DNA from: Pseudomonadota bacterium
Lineage (GTDB): Bacteria > Pseudomonadota > Gammaproteobacteria > Burkholderiales > Burkholderiaceae_F
Length of the DNA stretch: 29,982 bases
Direction: 5' to 3'
Assembly (NCBI GenBank): GCA_023443095.1
Contig: JAEZVV010000013.1
Span: 1-29,982, forward strand
Below the pieces are notes generated by a model. That model ran no database searches. It was not told where the DNA came from and was given only the letters and a program-made list of their open reading frames with translations. Each line of letters begins with the position of its first letter. The stretch's first letter is position 1. The position numbers were made by a program, and so were the translations under genes. This document shows positions 1 to 7,346 of the stretch, in pieces.

Positions 1-801
1 GCCCTGCCCTATGGCGTCGGTGTCACGCTGTCGCTCGGCGAGCAGTCGCTCGCGACCTACCGGCGCTGGGCTGAAGCCGCCGGGCCCGGCGGCGGGCTGC
101 GCTACCTGCTGCGGCTCGAGTCGTCCAAGCCCGAACTCTTCGACCGGCTGCACAGCGCACCCGGCAAACACGAGAAGGATCTGCCCGCGCGTATCCAGGC
201 CTTGAAGGACTTGCGAAGCGCGGGTTTCCAGCTTGGCACCGGAGTGATGATCGGCCTGCCGGGTCAGACCCTCGAGGACTTGTGCGCCGACATTCGCATT
301 TTCCAGTCGCTCGACATCGACATGATCGGCATGGGTCCCTACATCACCTCGGCCGGCAGCGACATGGTGGGCGAGGGCATGATGGAGCGCGGCGCCCTGC
401 TGCAGCTCTCGCTCAACATGATTGCGGTGACCCGGCTCGTGATGCGCGAGGTCAACATTGCCGCCGCCACCGCGCTGCAGTCGCTCACCGAAGACGGGCG
501 CGAGCGCGGCATCGCGCACGGCTGCAACATCGTGATGCCCAACCTCACCCCGCGTGCGGTGCGCAAGAGCTACCAGCTCTACGACAACAAGCCGTGTATC
601 GAGGACGAGCCGAGCGACTGCCGTGGCTGCCTCGAGGGTCGGATCGTGTCGGTCGGGCGGCGTGTGGGCTGGAACGAATGGGGCGATTCGCGCCGCTGGC
701 ATCTGCGCAACGACCTGCCGCTGGCGCCGGTCGAAGCGCGCCGGGCGCGCCCGGCGGCGCCGCGTTCACTCGCCGGGATCGCGGTGGTTTCCGTCCGCTA
801 A
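1..801 (+). CDS. hydE: [FeFe]-hydrogenase maturase HydE, radical SAM, 5'-truncated by the window edge
   Basis: The reading frame is open from base 1 to a TAA at 799-801 and shows 266 residues. HydE is a radical SAM enzyme that helps build the diiron subcluster of the [FeFe]-hydrogenase H-cluster, together with HydF and HydG. Visible family features are the barrel segment around LSLGEQS, the block GTGVMIGLPGQTLEDL followed by DIDMIGMGPYI, and the C-terminal NIVMPNLTP...YQLYDNK. The accessory-cluster motif C-x7-C-x2-C (CIEDEPSDCRGC) is intact near position 600-630. The radical SAM CX3CX2C motif should lie upstream of the window; roughly 80-100 N-terminal residues are missing compared with the usual 340-370. 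The residues after GWNEWGDSRRW form a poorly conserved tail. The identification is strong; whether the complete gene is functional cannot be judged here. Confidence 0.93.
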   Translation, partial: ALPYGVGVTLSLGEQSLATYRRWAEAAGPGGGLRYLLRLESSKPELFDRLHSAPGKHEKDLPARIQALKDLRSAGFQLGTGVMIGLPGQTLEDLCADIRIFQSLDIDMIGMGPYITSAGSDMVGEGMMERGALLQLSLNMIAVTRLVMREVNIAAATALQSLTEDGRERGIAHGCNIVMPNLTPRAVRKSYQLYDNKPCIEDEPSDCRGCLEGRIVSVGRRVGWNEWGDSRRWHLRNDLPLAPVEARRARPAAPRSLAGIAVVSVR

Positions 802-817
802 ACGTGGGCGCCGCGGC

Positions 818-1231
818 TCAAGCCGAGCGGCGGCGCGCCTTGACCACGACGTCGATGCCGAGCAGTTCGTAGTCGCGTTCGAGGCCGGGCGGGGTCGAGA
901 GTTTCAGTTCGGTCGGCGAAAGATCGTGCAGAGTGCGTGTATCGACGTCGAACAGGTGGTAGTGCGGCTCCAGGGTGGAGTCAAAGACCAGAGCCTCGCC
1001 TTCGATCACGAGGGTGCGGATCAGGCCGCGTTCGGCCAGCAGCGACAAGGTGCTGTAGACGGTGGCGCGCGAGATCTCGGGCGTGAGCGCGCGGGCCCGA
1101 GCCAGCACCTGGTCGGCCGTGAGGTGGACCGGAGCCGACAGCATCACCTCGGCCACCTGGAGGCGCTGCAAAGTCGGGGTGATGCCGTGCTCGCGCAGGC
1201 GAGCGCTCATGGTGCTGGAGGCAGGAGTCAT
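818..1231 (-). CDS. Fur-superfamily regulator, cysteine-free and Irr-like
   Basis: A 137-residue Fur-family DNA-binding regulator. The winged helix lies at about residues 15-75 (GITPTLQRLQV, then SRATVYSTLSLLAERGLI as recognition helix). The dimerisation half contains EPHYHLFD (H90, H92) and ends in YELLGIDVVVKARRR. There is no cysteine in the protein, so the structural CxxC zinc site of Fur, Zur and PerR is absent. That absence and the C-terminal pattern (TPPG...IDVVVKARR) resemble Irr, the haem/iron-responsive regulator known from Rhizobiales. It lies 62 bp downstream of a di-heme cytochrome c peroxidase on the same strand, which suggests peroxide or iron/haem control of that gene. The start is uncertain: ATG at 1231 or 1210 are both possible and neither has a strong ribosome-binding site. 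A PerR-like role is an alternative. Confidence 0.85.
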   Translation of the reverse strand: MTPASSTMSARLREHGITPTLQRLQVAEVMLSAPVHLTADQVLARARALTPEISRATVYSTLSLLAERGLIRTLVIEGEALVFDSTLEPHYHLFDVDTRTLHDLSPTELKLSTPPGLERDYELLGIDVVVKARRRSA

Positions 1232-1250
1232 CGATCGTTCGTCGGCTAAG

Positions 1251-1283
1251 GAAAACGGCGCGCAAGCCGTGTACTGCGCGCCG
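1251..1283 (-). terminator. Rho-independent terminator of the cytochrome c peroxidase gene
   Basis: A perfect 9-bp stem pairs 1256-1264 with 1275-1283 around a 10-nt loop (1265-1274). Read on the minus strand the stem is followed by GTTTTCC. It starts 10 nt after the peroxidase stop codon, in the right orientation to end that transcript before the downstream Fur-family gene. Confidence 0.7.
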
Positions 1284-1293
1284 CTTCGAGAGC

Positions 1294-2295
1294 TTAATCG
1301 AAGGGTTGGGGACGCGGGGTACGGTCGGTCGACGGCGGCAGGATGGGCAGCGTGATCTGCGGCTGCTTACCGGTCAGGGTCTTGAGGAAGGCGACGATCT
1401 GCGCATTTTCCTGGGGCGAATAGGTGCGGCCCAGCTGCAGCTCACCCATGATCTTCACGGCCTCGCCCAGAGTGGCGGCCTCGCCGTCGTGGAAATAGGG
1501 GTAGGTGAGCTCGACGTTGCGCAGGGTCGGCACCTTGAAGTTGAAGCGGTCGCCGTCCTTGCCGGTCACCGCGATCCGGCCTTCGGCCTTGTTCGCGGTG
1601 TTGTAGGGCTTGACGATGCCCATCTTCTGGAATGAGTTGCCGCCCGCAGCTTCGCCGTTATGGCAGGCCACGCAGCCGCTGGTCTTGAACAGCTGGTAGC
1701 CGGCAAGTTCGTCCTTGCTCAGCGCCTTCTTGTCACCCTTCAGCCAGAGGTCGAAACGCGAGTCGGGGGTGACCAGGGTCTCCTCGAAAGCGGCGATCGC
1801 CTTGGTGATGCCGGTGATGTCGATCTTGTCGCTGCCGAACACCTTCTTGAACTTGGCGCGGTAGCCCGGCATCGAGGCCAGGACATCGACCGCGAGCTCG
1901 TGTTTGAACGCCATTTCCAGCGGGTTGGCGATCGGGCCGCCGGCCTGTTCGGCCAGATCCTTGGCGCGGCCGTCCCAGAACTGGGCGACATTGAGGCTGG
2001 AGTTGAGCACCGTCGGCGAGTTGATCGGACCCTGCGCCCACTTGTGGCCGATCGAGGTCTTCAGGTTGTCGGTGCCGCCCATGCTTAGGTTGTGACAGGA
2101 GTTGCACGAGATGAAGCCCGAACCTGACAGGCGCGGCTCGAAATAAAGCTTCTTGCCCAGCTCGACCAGGGCGGGCTGGGTGATCTTGGCAGGCTGGATC
2201 GGCTTGATCGGTTCGGCCATGGTCGCATGCGTGATCATGGACGCGGTGGCGATGGCGGCGAAGCCGGCGCCGATCGCGATGGTTTTGAGTGACAT
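1294..2295 (-). CDS. Di-heme cytochrome c peroxidase, periplasmic
   Basis: A 333-residue bacterial cytochrome c peroxidase/MauG-superfamily protein that reduces H2O2 to water using electrons from small c-type cytochromes. Residues 1-27 form a Sec signal peptide. There are two c-type haem sites, CNSCH (64-68) and CVACH (208-212), as expected for the low- and high-potential haems. The family C-terminal block TYPYFHDGEAATLGEAV and the following KIMGELQLG supply the conserved region around the methionine ligand (M283). Length fits the family (320-350). AGGAG lies 5 nt before the ATG. The gene has its own terminator and is followed by an Irr-like Fur-family regulator. Upstream are two tandem palindromes. 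The proline-rich tail (ILPPSTDRTPRPQPFD) is not a conserved feature. Confidence 0.94.
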   Translation of the reverse strand: MSLKTIAIGAGFAAIATASMITHATMAEPIKPIQPAKITQPALVELGKKLYFEPRLSGSGFISCNSCHNLSMGGTDNLKTSIGHKWAQGPINSPTVLNSSLNVAQFWDGRAKDLAEQAGGPIANPLEMAFKHELAVDVLASMPGYRAKFKKVFGSDKIDITGITKAIAAFEETLVTPDSRFDLWLKGDKKALSKDELAGYQLFKTSGCVACHNGEAAGGNSFQKMGIVKPYNTANKAEGRIAVTGKDGDRFNFKVPTLRNVELTYPYFHDGEAATLGEAVKIMGELQLGRTYSPQENAQIVAFLKTLTGKQPQITLPILPPSTDRTPRPQPFD

Positions 2296-2337
2296 CCTGA
2301 CTCCTGTTGCTGTTTCACGGGGCGCGGTCCGGTAATT

Positions 2338-2370
2338 CCGGATGACGTCCGGTGGCTGGATGACGTCCAG
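2338..2370. promoter_or_regulatory. Tandem 15-bp palindromes in the peroxidase/M20 peptidase intergenic region
   Basis: CCGGATGACGTCCGG (2338-2352) and CTGGATGACGTCCAG (2356-2370) are two copies of the same pattern, 18 bp apart start to start. Both are inverted repeats with 5-bp arms around an identical TGACG core. Where the arms differ (C-G versus T-A) the change is compensatory and keeps the palindrome. They lie 43-75 bp upstream of the peroxidase ATG and within the 220-bp gap 2296-2515. A pair of operator half-turn-spaced sites for a dimeric regulator is the simplest reading; the Irr-like regulator next door is a candidate. I see no other feature in this gap except the ribosome-binding sites of the two divergent genes. 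Confidence 0.5.
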
Positions 2371-2515
2371 TCCGTCGCGCAGTAGACGACGGCTTGGTCG
2401 GCGGCCGTTTGCCGAAGGTCAAGCGGTCGGTCGCTGTGCGGGAATCCACCCGGGCGGCTTCGCGGCGCTCGTCCGGATTCATTAAGCTTCAAGCTCCTGC
2501 CGCCCGGAGCCGCTT

Positions 2516-3955
2516 ATGAATCTCGCCGAACTGAAAGCCATTACCGACCACAAGTGGGACGAGGACCTGATTCCCCGCCTGGTCGATTACGTCAAGGTTC
2601 CCGCCAAGTCGCCGGGCTTTGACGCGAGCTGGGCCGAACATGGTTTTCTGCGGGACGTGGTGCAGTCGGCCTACCTGTGGGCGGCGGCGCAAAAGATCGA
2701 AGGCATGGTGCTCGAGGTGGTCGAGATCCCCGGCCGCACCCCTTGCATCTTCTTCGATGTGCCAGCCACCGGCGGCCGCGGCAACGACAAGACCGTGCTG
2801 TTCTACGGCCACCTCGACAAGCAGCCCGAGATGACGGGCTGGCGCGAGGATCTCGGCCCGTGGACTCCGGTGATCGAAAACGGCAAGTTGTACGGCCGCG
2901 GTGCGGCCGACGACGGCTACGCGATCTACGCCGCGCTGAGCATCCTGGCCGCGCTCGACGCCCAGGGCGTGGCGCGGCCGCGCTGCGTCGGCATCATCGA
3001 GACCTGCGAGGAATCCGGCTCGCCCGACCTGCCCTTTTACCTCGATCTGCTCAAACCCCGCCTGGGCGACGTGGCCCTGGTTGCCGGTCTGGATTCGGGC
3101 TGCGGCAACTACGAGCAGCTGTGGGTCACGACTTCGCTGCGCGGTCTGGTCGGCGGCACCCTGACGGTCGAAGTGCTGACCGAAGGCGTGCATTCGGGCA
3201 AGGCGAGCGGCATCGTGCCGAGCTCCTTCCGCATCGCGCGCCAGCTGATGAACCGCATCGACGATCCGGCCACCGGGCGCGTGCTCGACCCGGTCTTCCA
3301 TGCCGAGATCCCCGCCGAGCGCGAAGTCCAGGCCAAGCTCGCGGGTCAGATCCTGGGCGACCAGGTCTGGCGCGAGTTTCCGTGGGTCGGCTGCAACCAC
3401 GGTCCCGACGGCCACGCCCATGCGATGCCCACGACCACCGATCCGGTCGAAGGCATCCTCGCCCGCACCTGGCGCCCCGCGCTGTCGGTGACGGGGGCGG
3501 CGGGTTTCCCGGCGATCGATTCGGCCGGCAACGTCCTGCGGCCCAAGACCACGTTCAAGCTCAGCCTGCGCATTCCGCCGCTGGTCGACGGCGAACGGGC
3601 CGCGGCCGCCTTGCGCCGCATCCTTAGCGAGAACCCGCCTTACAACGCCAAGGTCAGCTTCGAGGCCGAAGCCGCTGCCTCGGGCTGGAACGCGCCGTCG
3701 ACCGCGCCCTGGCTGCAGCGTGCGGTCGATGCCGCGTCGCGCTCGGTGTGGGGCAAGGACGCCGCCTGGCTGGGCGAAGGCGGAACCATCCCCTTCATGA
3801 ACATGCTGGGCGAGGCCTTCCCGCGCGCGCAGTTCCTCATCACCGGCGTGCTGGGGCCGCAGTCCAACGCCCACGGTCCCAACGAGTTCCTGCACATTCC
3901 TTACGTGAAGCAGCTGACGGCCGCGGTGGCGGGCATCGTGGCCGCGGTGGAATGA
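2516..3955 (+). CDS. M20-family zinc metallopeptidase (dipeptidase/carboxypeptidase)
   Basis: A 479-residue M20 peptidase, of the family of carnosinase-like dipeptidases and carboxypeptidases that hydrolyse a terminal peptide bond with a two-zinc centre. Visible motifs are YGHLDKQPE (metal ligand H99, with D101), GRGAADDG (bridging aspartate D132), and ETCEESGS (catalytic glutamate and metal ligand at E165-E166). The last histidine lies in NAHGPNEFLHIPY near the C terminus. The middle of the protein (about 215-390) is the dimerisation/lid domain inserted between the two halves of the catalytic domain. No signal peptide is present, so it is cytoplasmic. GGAG is placed 6 nt before the ATG. The next gene begins 1 nt after its stop, so the two are likely co-transcribed. 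The exact substrate cannot be deduced. Confidence 0.92.
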   Translation: MNLAELKAITDHKWDEDLIPRLVDYVKVPAKSPGFDASWAEHGFLRDVVQSAYLWAAAQKIEGMVLEVVEIPGRTPCIFFDVPATGGRGNDKTVLFYGHLDKQPEMTGWREDLGPWTPVIENGKLYGRGAADDGYAIYAALSILAALDAQGVARPRCVGIIETCEESGSPDLPFYLDLLKPRLGDVALVAGLDSGCGNYEQLWVTTSLRGLVGGTLTVEVLTEGVHSGKASGIVPSSFRIARQLMNRIDDPATGRVLDPVFHAEIPAEREVQAKLAGQILGDQVWREFPWVGCNHGPDGHAHAMPTTTDPVEGILARTWRPALSVTGAAGFPAIDSAGNVLRPKTTFKLSLRIPPLVDGERAAAALRRILSENPPYNAKVSFEAEAAASGWNAPSTAPWLQRAVDAASRSVWGKDAAWLGEGGTIPFMNMLGEAFPRAQFLITGVLGPQSNAHGPNEFLHIPYVKQLTAAVAGIVAAVE

Positions 3956-3956
3956 G

Positions 3957-4169
3957 ATGCGGCGCGACGTCGTCACCCAGGTGGTCCTGATCTACGAGGA
4001 CGGGATCGAGAACTTCGCCACCCGCTTCGAAGCGGAGCGTTTCATCGCGGCCAACCTGCCCGAACTGCCGCAGAGCGCGGTGCTCGAAGACATGCAGGGC
4101 AATCAGCGAGCGGTGTACGAGGTGGTGCTCGACGCCGCAGGCGGGGTCGAACTGCTCGATCGCGGCTGA
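3957..4169 (+). CDS. Small conserved-looking hypothetical protein (70 aa)
   Basis: A 70-residue acidic, soluble protein (MRRDVVTQVVLIYEDGIENF... ELLDRG). I do not recognise the family. Codon use is typical of the surrounding genes (third positions mostly G or C). The ATG sits 1 nt after the stop of the M20 peptidase, the spacing expected for translational coupling. No membrane segment, cysteine or known motif is visible. It is probably a real gene of unknown role. Confidence 0.6.
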   Translation: MRRDVVTQVVLIYEDGIENFATRFEAERFIAANLPELPQSAVLEDMQGNQRAVYEVVLDAAGGVELLDRG

Positions 4170-4174
4170 AGGCA

Positions 4175-4381
4175 TTAGCGCAGCAGCCAGGCGGTGACGG
4201 TGGTGGCGAGCGAGATCCAGTAGATCAAGCCCACCCCCGCCGGGCGCAGCGGCTCGATGATTTGGTTGCGCGCCGCCTGGCGGGCGCGACGCGCGCGGCG
4301 GGGAGCTCGTTCAGCTCGGAAGGCCGAGATCAGCCACTGGTCGACCGAGAATTCGCCGGTGATGCCCAGAGCGTTCGCCAT
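4175..4381 (-). CDS. Small hypothetical protein with C-terminal membrane anchor (68 aa)
   Basis: Starting at the ATG at 4381 gives 68 residues: MANALGITGEFSVDQW, then an arginine-rich basic stretch (about residues 21-40), then a C-terminal hydrophobic segment (GVGLIYWISLATTVTAWLL). This start is preferred over the upstream ATG at 4429 because AAGGGGG lies 6 nt before it. The layout (soluble head, basic linker, single tail anchor) suggests an inner-membrane protein with a cytoplasmic N terminus. It converges with the gene ending at 4169. The function is unknown. Confidence 0.5.
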   Translation of the reverse strand: MANALGITGEFSVDQWLISAFRAERAPRRARRARQAARNQIIEPLRPAGVGLIYWISLATTVTAWLLR

Positions 4382-4492
4382 GATGAGCCCCCTTGCTGCG
4401 CAGCGACCGGGTGGTCGCGTGGGGATCACTATGCGGCGCGAAGCCCTTGCGCATCACGCGACGATTCCACGCCGGGGCGGAAGAATCTGAAG

Positions 4493-4535
4493 CGCAGCCC
4501 GCGCGCAAATGTCGTGGCGCGGGCTGCGGATTTTT
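4493..4535. terminator. Strong hairpin between ilvA and the small membrane-protein gene
   Basis: A perfect 12-bp stem pairs 4493-4504 (CGCAGCCCGCGC) with 4517-4528 around a 12-nt loop. On the plus strand it is followed by GATTTTT. It begins about 20 nt past the ilvA stop codon (ilvA is on the minus strand), so it most likely ends ilvA transcription even though the better T-tract is on the plus strand. It may work in both directions. Confidence 0.6.
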
Positions 4536-4548
4536 CGCGCGGAGCGGG

Positions 4549-6075
4549 TCAGCCGAGGAACAGGCGGTAAGCGGGATTGGCGCTTTCGTCCCAGCAGCGG
4601 TAGCCGAGCGCGGCGAGGAAGGCCTGGAACTGCTCCTGGTCGGCCGCCGGCACCTGCATGCCGACCAGGATGCGGCCATAGTCGGCGCCCTGGTTGCGGT
4701 AATGGAAGAGCGAAATGTTCCAGTCGGGCGCCATAGTCGAGAGAAACTTCATCAAGGCGCCCGGACGCTCGGGGAACTCGAAGCGATAGAGCTTTTCGTT
4801 GCCGGCGAGTTCGCTATGCCCGCCCACCATGTGACGCAAGTGTTGCTTGGCGAGTTCGTCGTCGGTCAGGTCGAGCGTGGGGAAACCGGCGCGCTCGAAG
4901 GTGCGCGCCAGCACCTGGGCGTCGTCGCGCCGGGTGAGCTGGACGCCGACAAAGATGTGCGCCGCTTTGGCGTCGGCGATGCGGTAGTTGAACTCGGTGA
5001 CGTTGCGGTTGCCAACCAGCTCGCAGAAACGCTTGAAGCTGCCGCGAGCTTCGGGGATGGTGACCGCGAACACCGCTTCGCGCTGCTCGCCCACTTCGGC
5101 GCGTTCGGCGACGAAGCGCAGGCGGTCGAAGTTCATGTTGGCGCCGCAGGCGATCGCCACCAGGGTCTTGCCTTTGGCCTTCTCGCGGCTCACCCAGGCC
5201 TTCATGCCGGCCACCGCCAGCGCGCCGGCGGGCTCGAGGATGGAGCGGGTGTCCTGGAACACGTCCTTGATCGCGGCACACAAGGCATCGGTGTCGACCG
5301 TGATGACCTCGTCGACGTAGTGCTGGCACAGGCGGAAGGTCTCCCGGCCGACCAGCTTGACGGCGGTGCCGTCGGAGAAAAGGCCGACTTCGCTCAGCTC
5401 GACCCGTTCGCCCTTTTCGAGCGACTGCCGCATCGCGTCCGAGTCCTTGGTTTGGACCCCGATTACCTTGATCGCCGGGTACAGCGCCTTGACGTAGGTG
5501 GCCACGCCGGAGATCAGGCCGCCGCCGCCGATGGCGACGAAAATCGCGTCTATCGGCCCGTGTTCGCCGGGATGGTACTGGCGCAGGATTTCCATCGCCA
5601 CGGTGCCCTGGCCGGCGATCACGTCGGGGTCGTCGAAGGGGTGGACGAAGGTCAGGCCGCGTTCGTTTTGCAGTTGCACGGCATGGGCCGCGGCGTCGGA
5701 AAACGAGTCGCCGAACAGGACCACTTCCGCGCCGCGGGTCCGGACGGCCTCGATTTTGACCGCCGGGGTGGTCACCGGCATCACGATCACGGCCTTGCAG
5801 CCGAGCCGCTGCGCCGCCAGCGCCACGCCTTGGGCGTGGTTGCCGGCCGAGGCGGCGATCACGCCGCGTTCGCGTTCGGCCGGACTCAGCTTGACCATCT
5901 TGTTGTAGGCGCCGCGCAGCTTGAAGCTGAACACGGGCTGCAGGTCTTCGCGCTTGAGGAGGATGCGGTTGTGCAGGCGCTCCGACAGCCGTGGCGCGAG
6001 TTCGAGCGGCGACTCGATGGCCACGTCGTAGACGCGAGCGGTGAGAATCCTGCGCAAATATTCCTGGGCTGGCAT
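4549..6075 (-). CDS. ilvA: Biosynthetic L-threonine ammonia-lyase (threonine deaminase)
   Basis: A 508-residue PLP enzyme that converts L-threonine to 2-oxobutanoate, the first step of isoleucine synthesis. The catalytic domain covers about residues 1-320: the PLP lysine K52 in FSFKLRGAYNK, SAGNHAQG (76-83), and the phosphate-binding GGGGL loop. The C-terminal part carries two ACT-like regulatory repeats (about 330-415 and 425-508), each including an F-x-ERPGAL or IPEARGSF type block, which bind isoleucine and valine. This length and the paired regulatory domains identify the biosynthetic IlvA form and not the catabolic TdcB type. The start at 6075 is chosen because GAGGAGGAAGG precedes it; the frame is open further upstream but that would run into the divergent srkA region. 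A strong hairpin follows the stop. Confidence 0.95.
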   Translation of the reverse strand: MPAQEYLRRILTARVYDVAIESPLELAPRLSERLHNRILLKREDLQPVFSFKLRGAYNKMVKLSPAERERGVIAASAGNHAQGVALAAQRLGCKAVIVMPVTTPAVKIEAVRTRGAEVVLFGDSFSDAAAHAVQLQNERGLTFVHPFDDPDVIAGQGTVAMEILRQYHPGEHGPIDAIFVAIGGGGLISGVATYVKALYPAIKVIGVQTKDSDAMRQSLEKGERVELSEVGLFSDGTAVKLVGRETFRLCQHYVDEVITVDTDALCAAIKDVFQDTRSILEPAGALAVAGMKAWVSREKAKGKTLVAIACGANMNFDRLRFVAERAEVGEQREAVFAVTIPEARGSFKRFCELVGNRNVTEFNYRIADAKAAHIFVGVQLTRRDDAQVLARTFERAGFPTLDLTDDELAKQHLRHMVGGHSELAGNEKLYRFEFPERPGALMKFLSTMAPDWNISLFHYRNQGADYGRILVGMQVPAADQEQFQAFLAALGYRCWDESANPAYRLFLG

Positions 6076-6120
6076 GCCCTTCCTCCTCGAAATGGTGCAG
6101 TGCAAAGGTAGCATGTGCGT

Positions 6121-7131
6121 ATGACCGATCCGACGACTCCACCCTTTGCCGGTTTGACGCCGGACACCGTGCTCGATGCTATTGATGCGACCGGTCTGTA
6201 CGCGGCCGGCCAGGTGCTGGCGCTCAACAGCTACGAAAACCGGGTGTTCCAGGTCGGGCTCGACGAGCCGCTCGACGGCTCGAACTTCGTGATCACGAAG
6301 TTCTACCGTCCTGGCCGCTGGTCGGATGAGCAGATCCTCGAAGAGCACGCCTTTCTGGCCGAACTGGTCGAGGCCGAGGTGCCGGCAGTGGCGCCGCTTC
6401 CCATCGGCGGATCGACCCTGCTGCACCATGCAGGTTTCCGCTACGCGTTATTCCCGCGCCGCGGCGGCCGCGCGCCCGAGCTCGAAAGCTCAGCCACGCT
6501 CGAGTGGCTGGGGCGGTTTCTCGGTCGCATCCACGCGGTCGGCGGGAGCCGTCCTTACGCGTTGCGGCCGGCGCTCGACCCAAGCAGCTACGGGACCGAG
6601 CCACGTGCCTACCTGCTCGCCAGCGGCTATCTGCCGCCCGAGCTCGCCGACGTCTACGCCGGGGTGTCGCAGCAGGCGCTCGACGGGGTCGCGCTTGCTT
6701 TCGAACGTGCGGGGCCGGTGCGCCAGCTGCGGCTGCACGGCGACGTGCACGAGGGCAATGTCTTGTGGACCGACGGTGTGAAAAGCAGCGGCCCGCATTT
6801 TGTCGACTTCGACGACAGCCGCATGGGGCCGGCGGTGCAGGACCTCTGGATGCTGCTGGGCCACGAGCGGGCGGAGCAGCAGCGGCGCCTCTCCGACCTT
6901 CTGGCCGGCTACGAGGATTTTGCCGAGTTCGACCGGCGTGAGCTGAACCTGATCGAAGCGCTGCGCACGCTGCGCCTGATCCATTATTCGGCCTGGATCG
7001 CCCGCCGCTGGCATGATCCGGCGTTCCCGGCGGCCTTCCCCTGGTTCGACAGTCCGCGCTACTGGGAGGCGCGCATCCTCGAGCTGCGCGAGCAGGTGGC
7101 GGCGATGGAAGAGCCGCCCTTGGTTGTCTGA
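6121..7131 (+). CDS. srkA: Stress response kinase A (YihE/SrkA family)
   Basis: A 336-residue protein of the aminoglycoside phosphotransferase/choline-kinase fold, orthologous in layout to E. coli SrkA, a Ser/Thr kinase that protects against stress-induced death. Motifs: ENRVFQVG (N-lobe nucleotide loop), HGDVHEGNVLW (catalytic D208), and DFDDSRMGP (metal-binding D229/D231). WMLL and the C-terminal helices ending FDSPRYWE are characteristic. The gene is divergent from ilvA with only 45 bp between the start codons. The start is ATG 6121; an in-frame GTG at 6115 is closer to AAGGTAG and remains possible. Confidence 0.92.
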   Translation: MTDPTTPPFAGLTPDTVLDAIDATGLYAAGQVLALNSYENRVFQVGLDEPLDGSNFVITKFYRPGRWSDEQILEEHAFLAELVEAEVPAVAPLPIGGSTLLHHAGFRYALFPRRGGRAPELESSATLEWLGRFLGRIHAVGGSRPYALRPALDPSSYGTEPRAYLLASGYLPPELADVYAGVSQQALDGVALAFERAGPVRQLRLHGDVHEGNVLWTDGVKSSGPHFVDFDDSRMGPAVQDLWMLLGHERAEQQRRLSDLLAGYEDFAEFDRRELNLIEALRTLRLIHYSAWIARRWHDPAFPAAFPWFDSPRYWEARILELREQVAAMEEPPLVV

Positions 7132-7272
7132 CTGGGTGCTTACCCGGGCGGGACTTGTCCATGGGCAAGAACCCGCAGGTTCGGGCAGGCCATCCGGGTC
7201 TTCGCTGCAATGCGGAAGATAATATTCACTTGGCCTAATCCCTCGATGGCCTCGTCATCGAGCCGCTTTCCT

Positions 7273-7299
7273 GACGCCGCCACTTGGGCGGCGTCTTTA
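7273..7299 (+). terminator. Candidate terminator or attenuator between srkA and the FAD oxidoreductase
   Basis: GACGCCGCC (7273-7281) pairs perfectly with GGCGGCGTC (7287-7295) across a 5-nt loop, followed by TTTA. The stem is strong but the T-tract is short. It lies about 140 nt after the srkA stop and 48 nt before the next start, so it could end srkA or sit in the leader of the downstream gene. Confidence 0.5.
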
Positions 7300-7346
7300 T
7301 CCATGCCGTGGTCGCCTTGTGCCGACCATGGCGGAGTGTGAGATCC

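Noticed and set aside
801..840. Inverted repeat between the convergent hydE and Fur-family stops as a bidirectional terminator
   Set aside because: GCGCCGC/GCGGCGC can pair, but there is no T-tract on either strand and the region is too GC-rich to separate from chance.
4393..6111. A 572-codon plus-strand frame opposite ilvA
   Set aside because: The opposite strand encodes a complete threonine deaminase; this frame lacks any motif.
6075..6429. Upstream extension of ilvA to 6429
   Set aside because: The extension overlaps srkA and is not conserved-looking; a strong GAGGAGG ribosome-binding site precedes the ATG at 6075 and gives the usual IlvA length.
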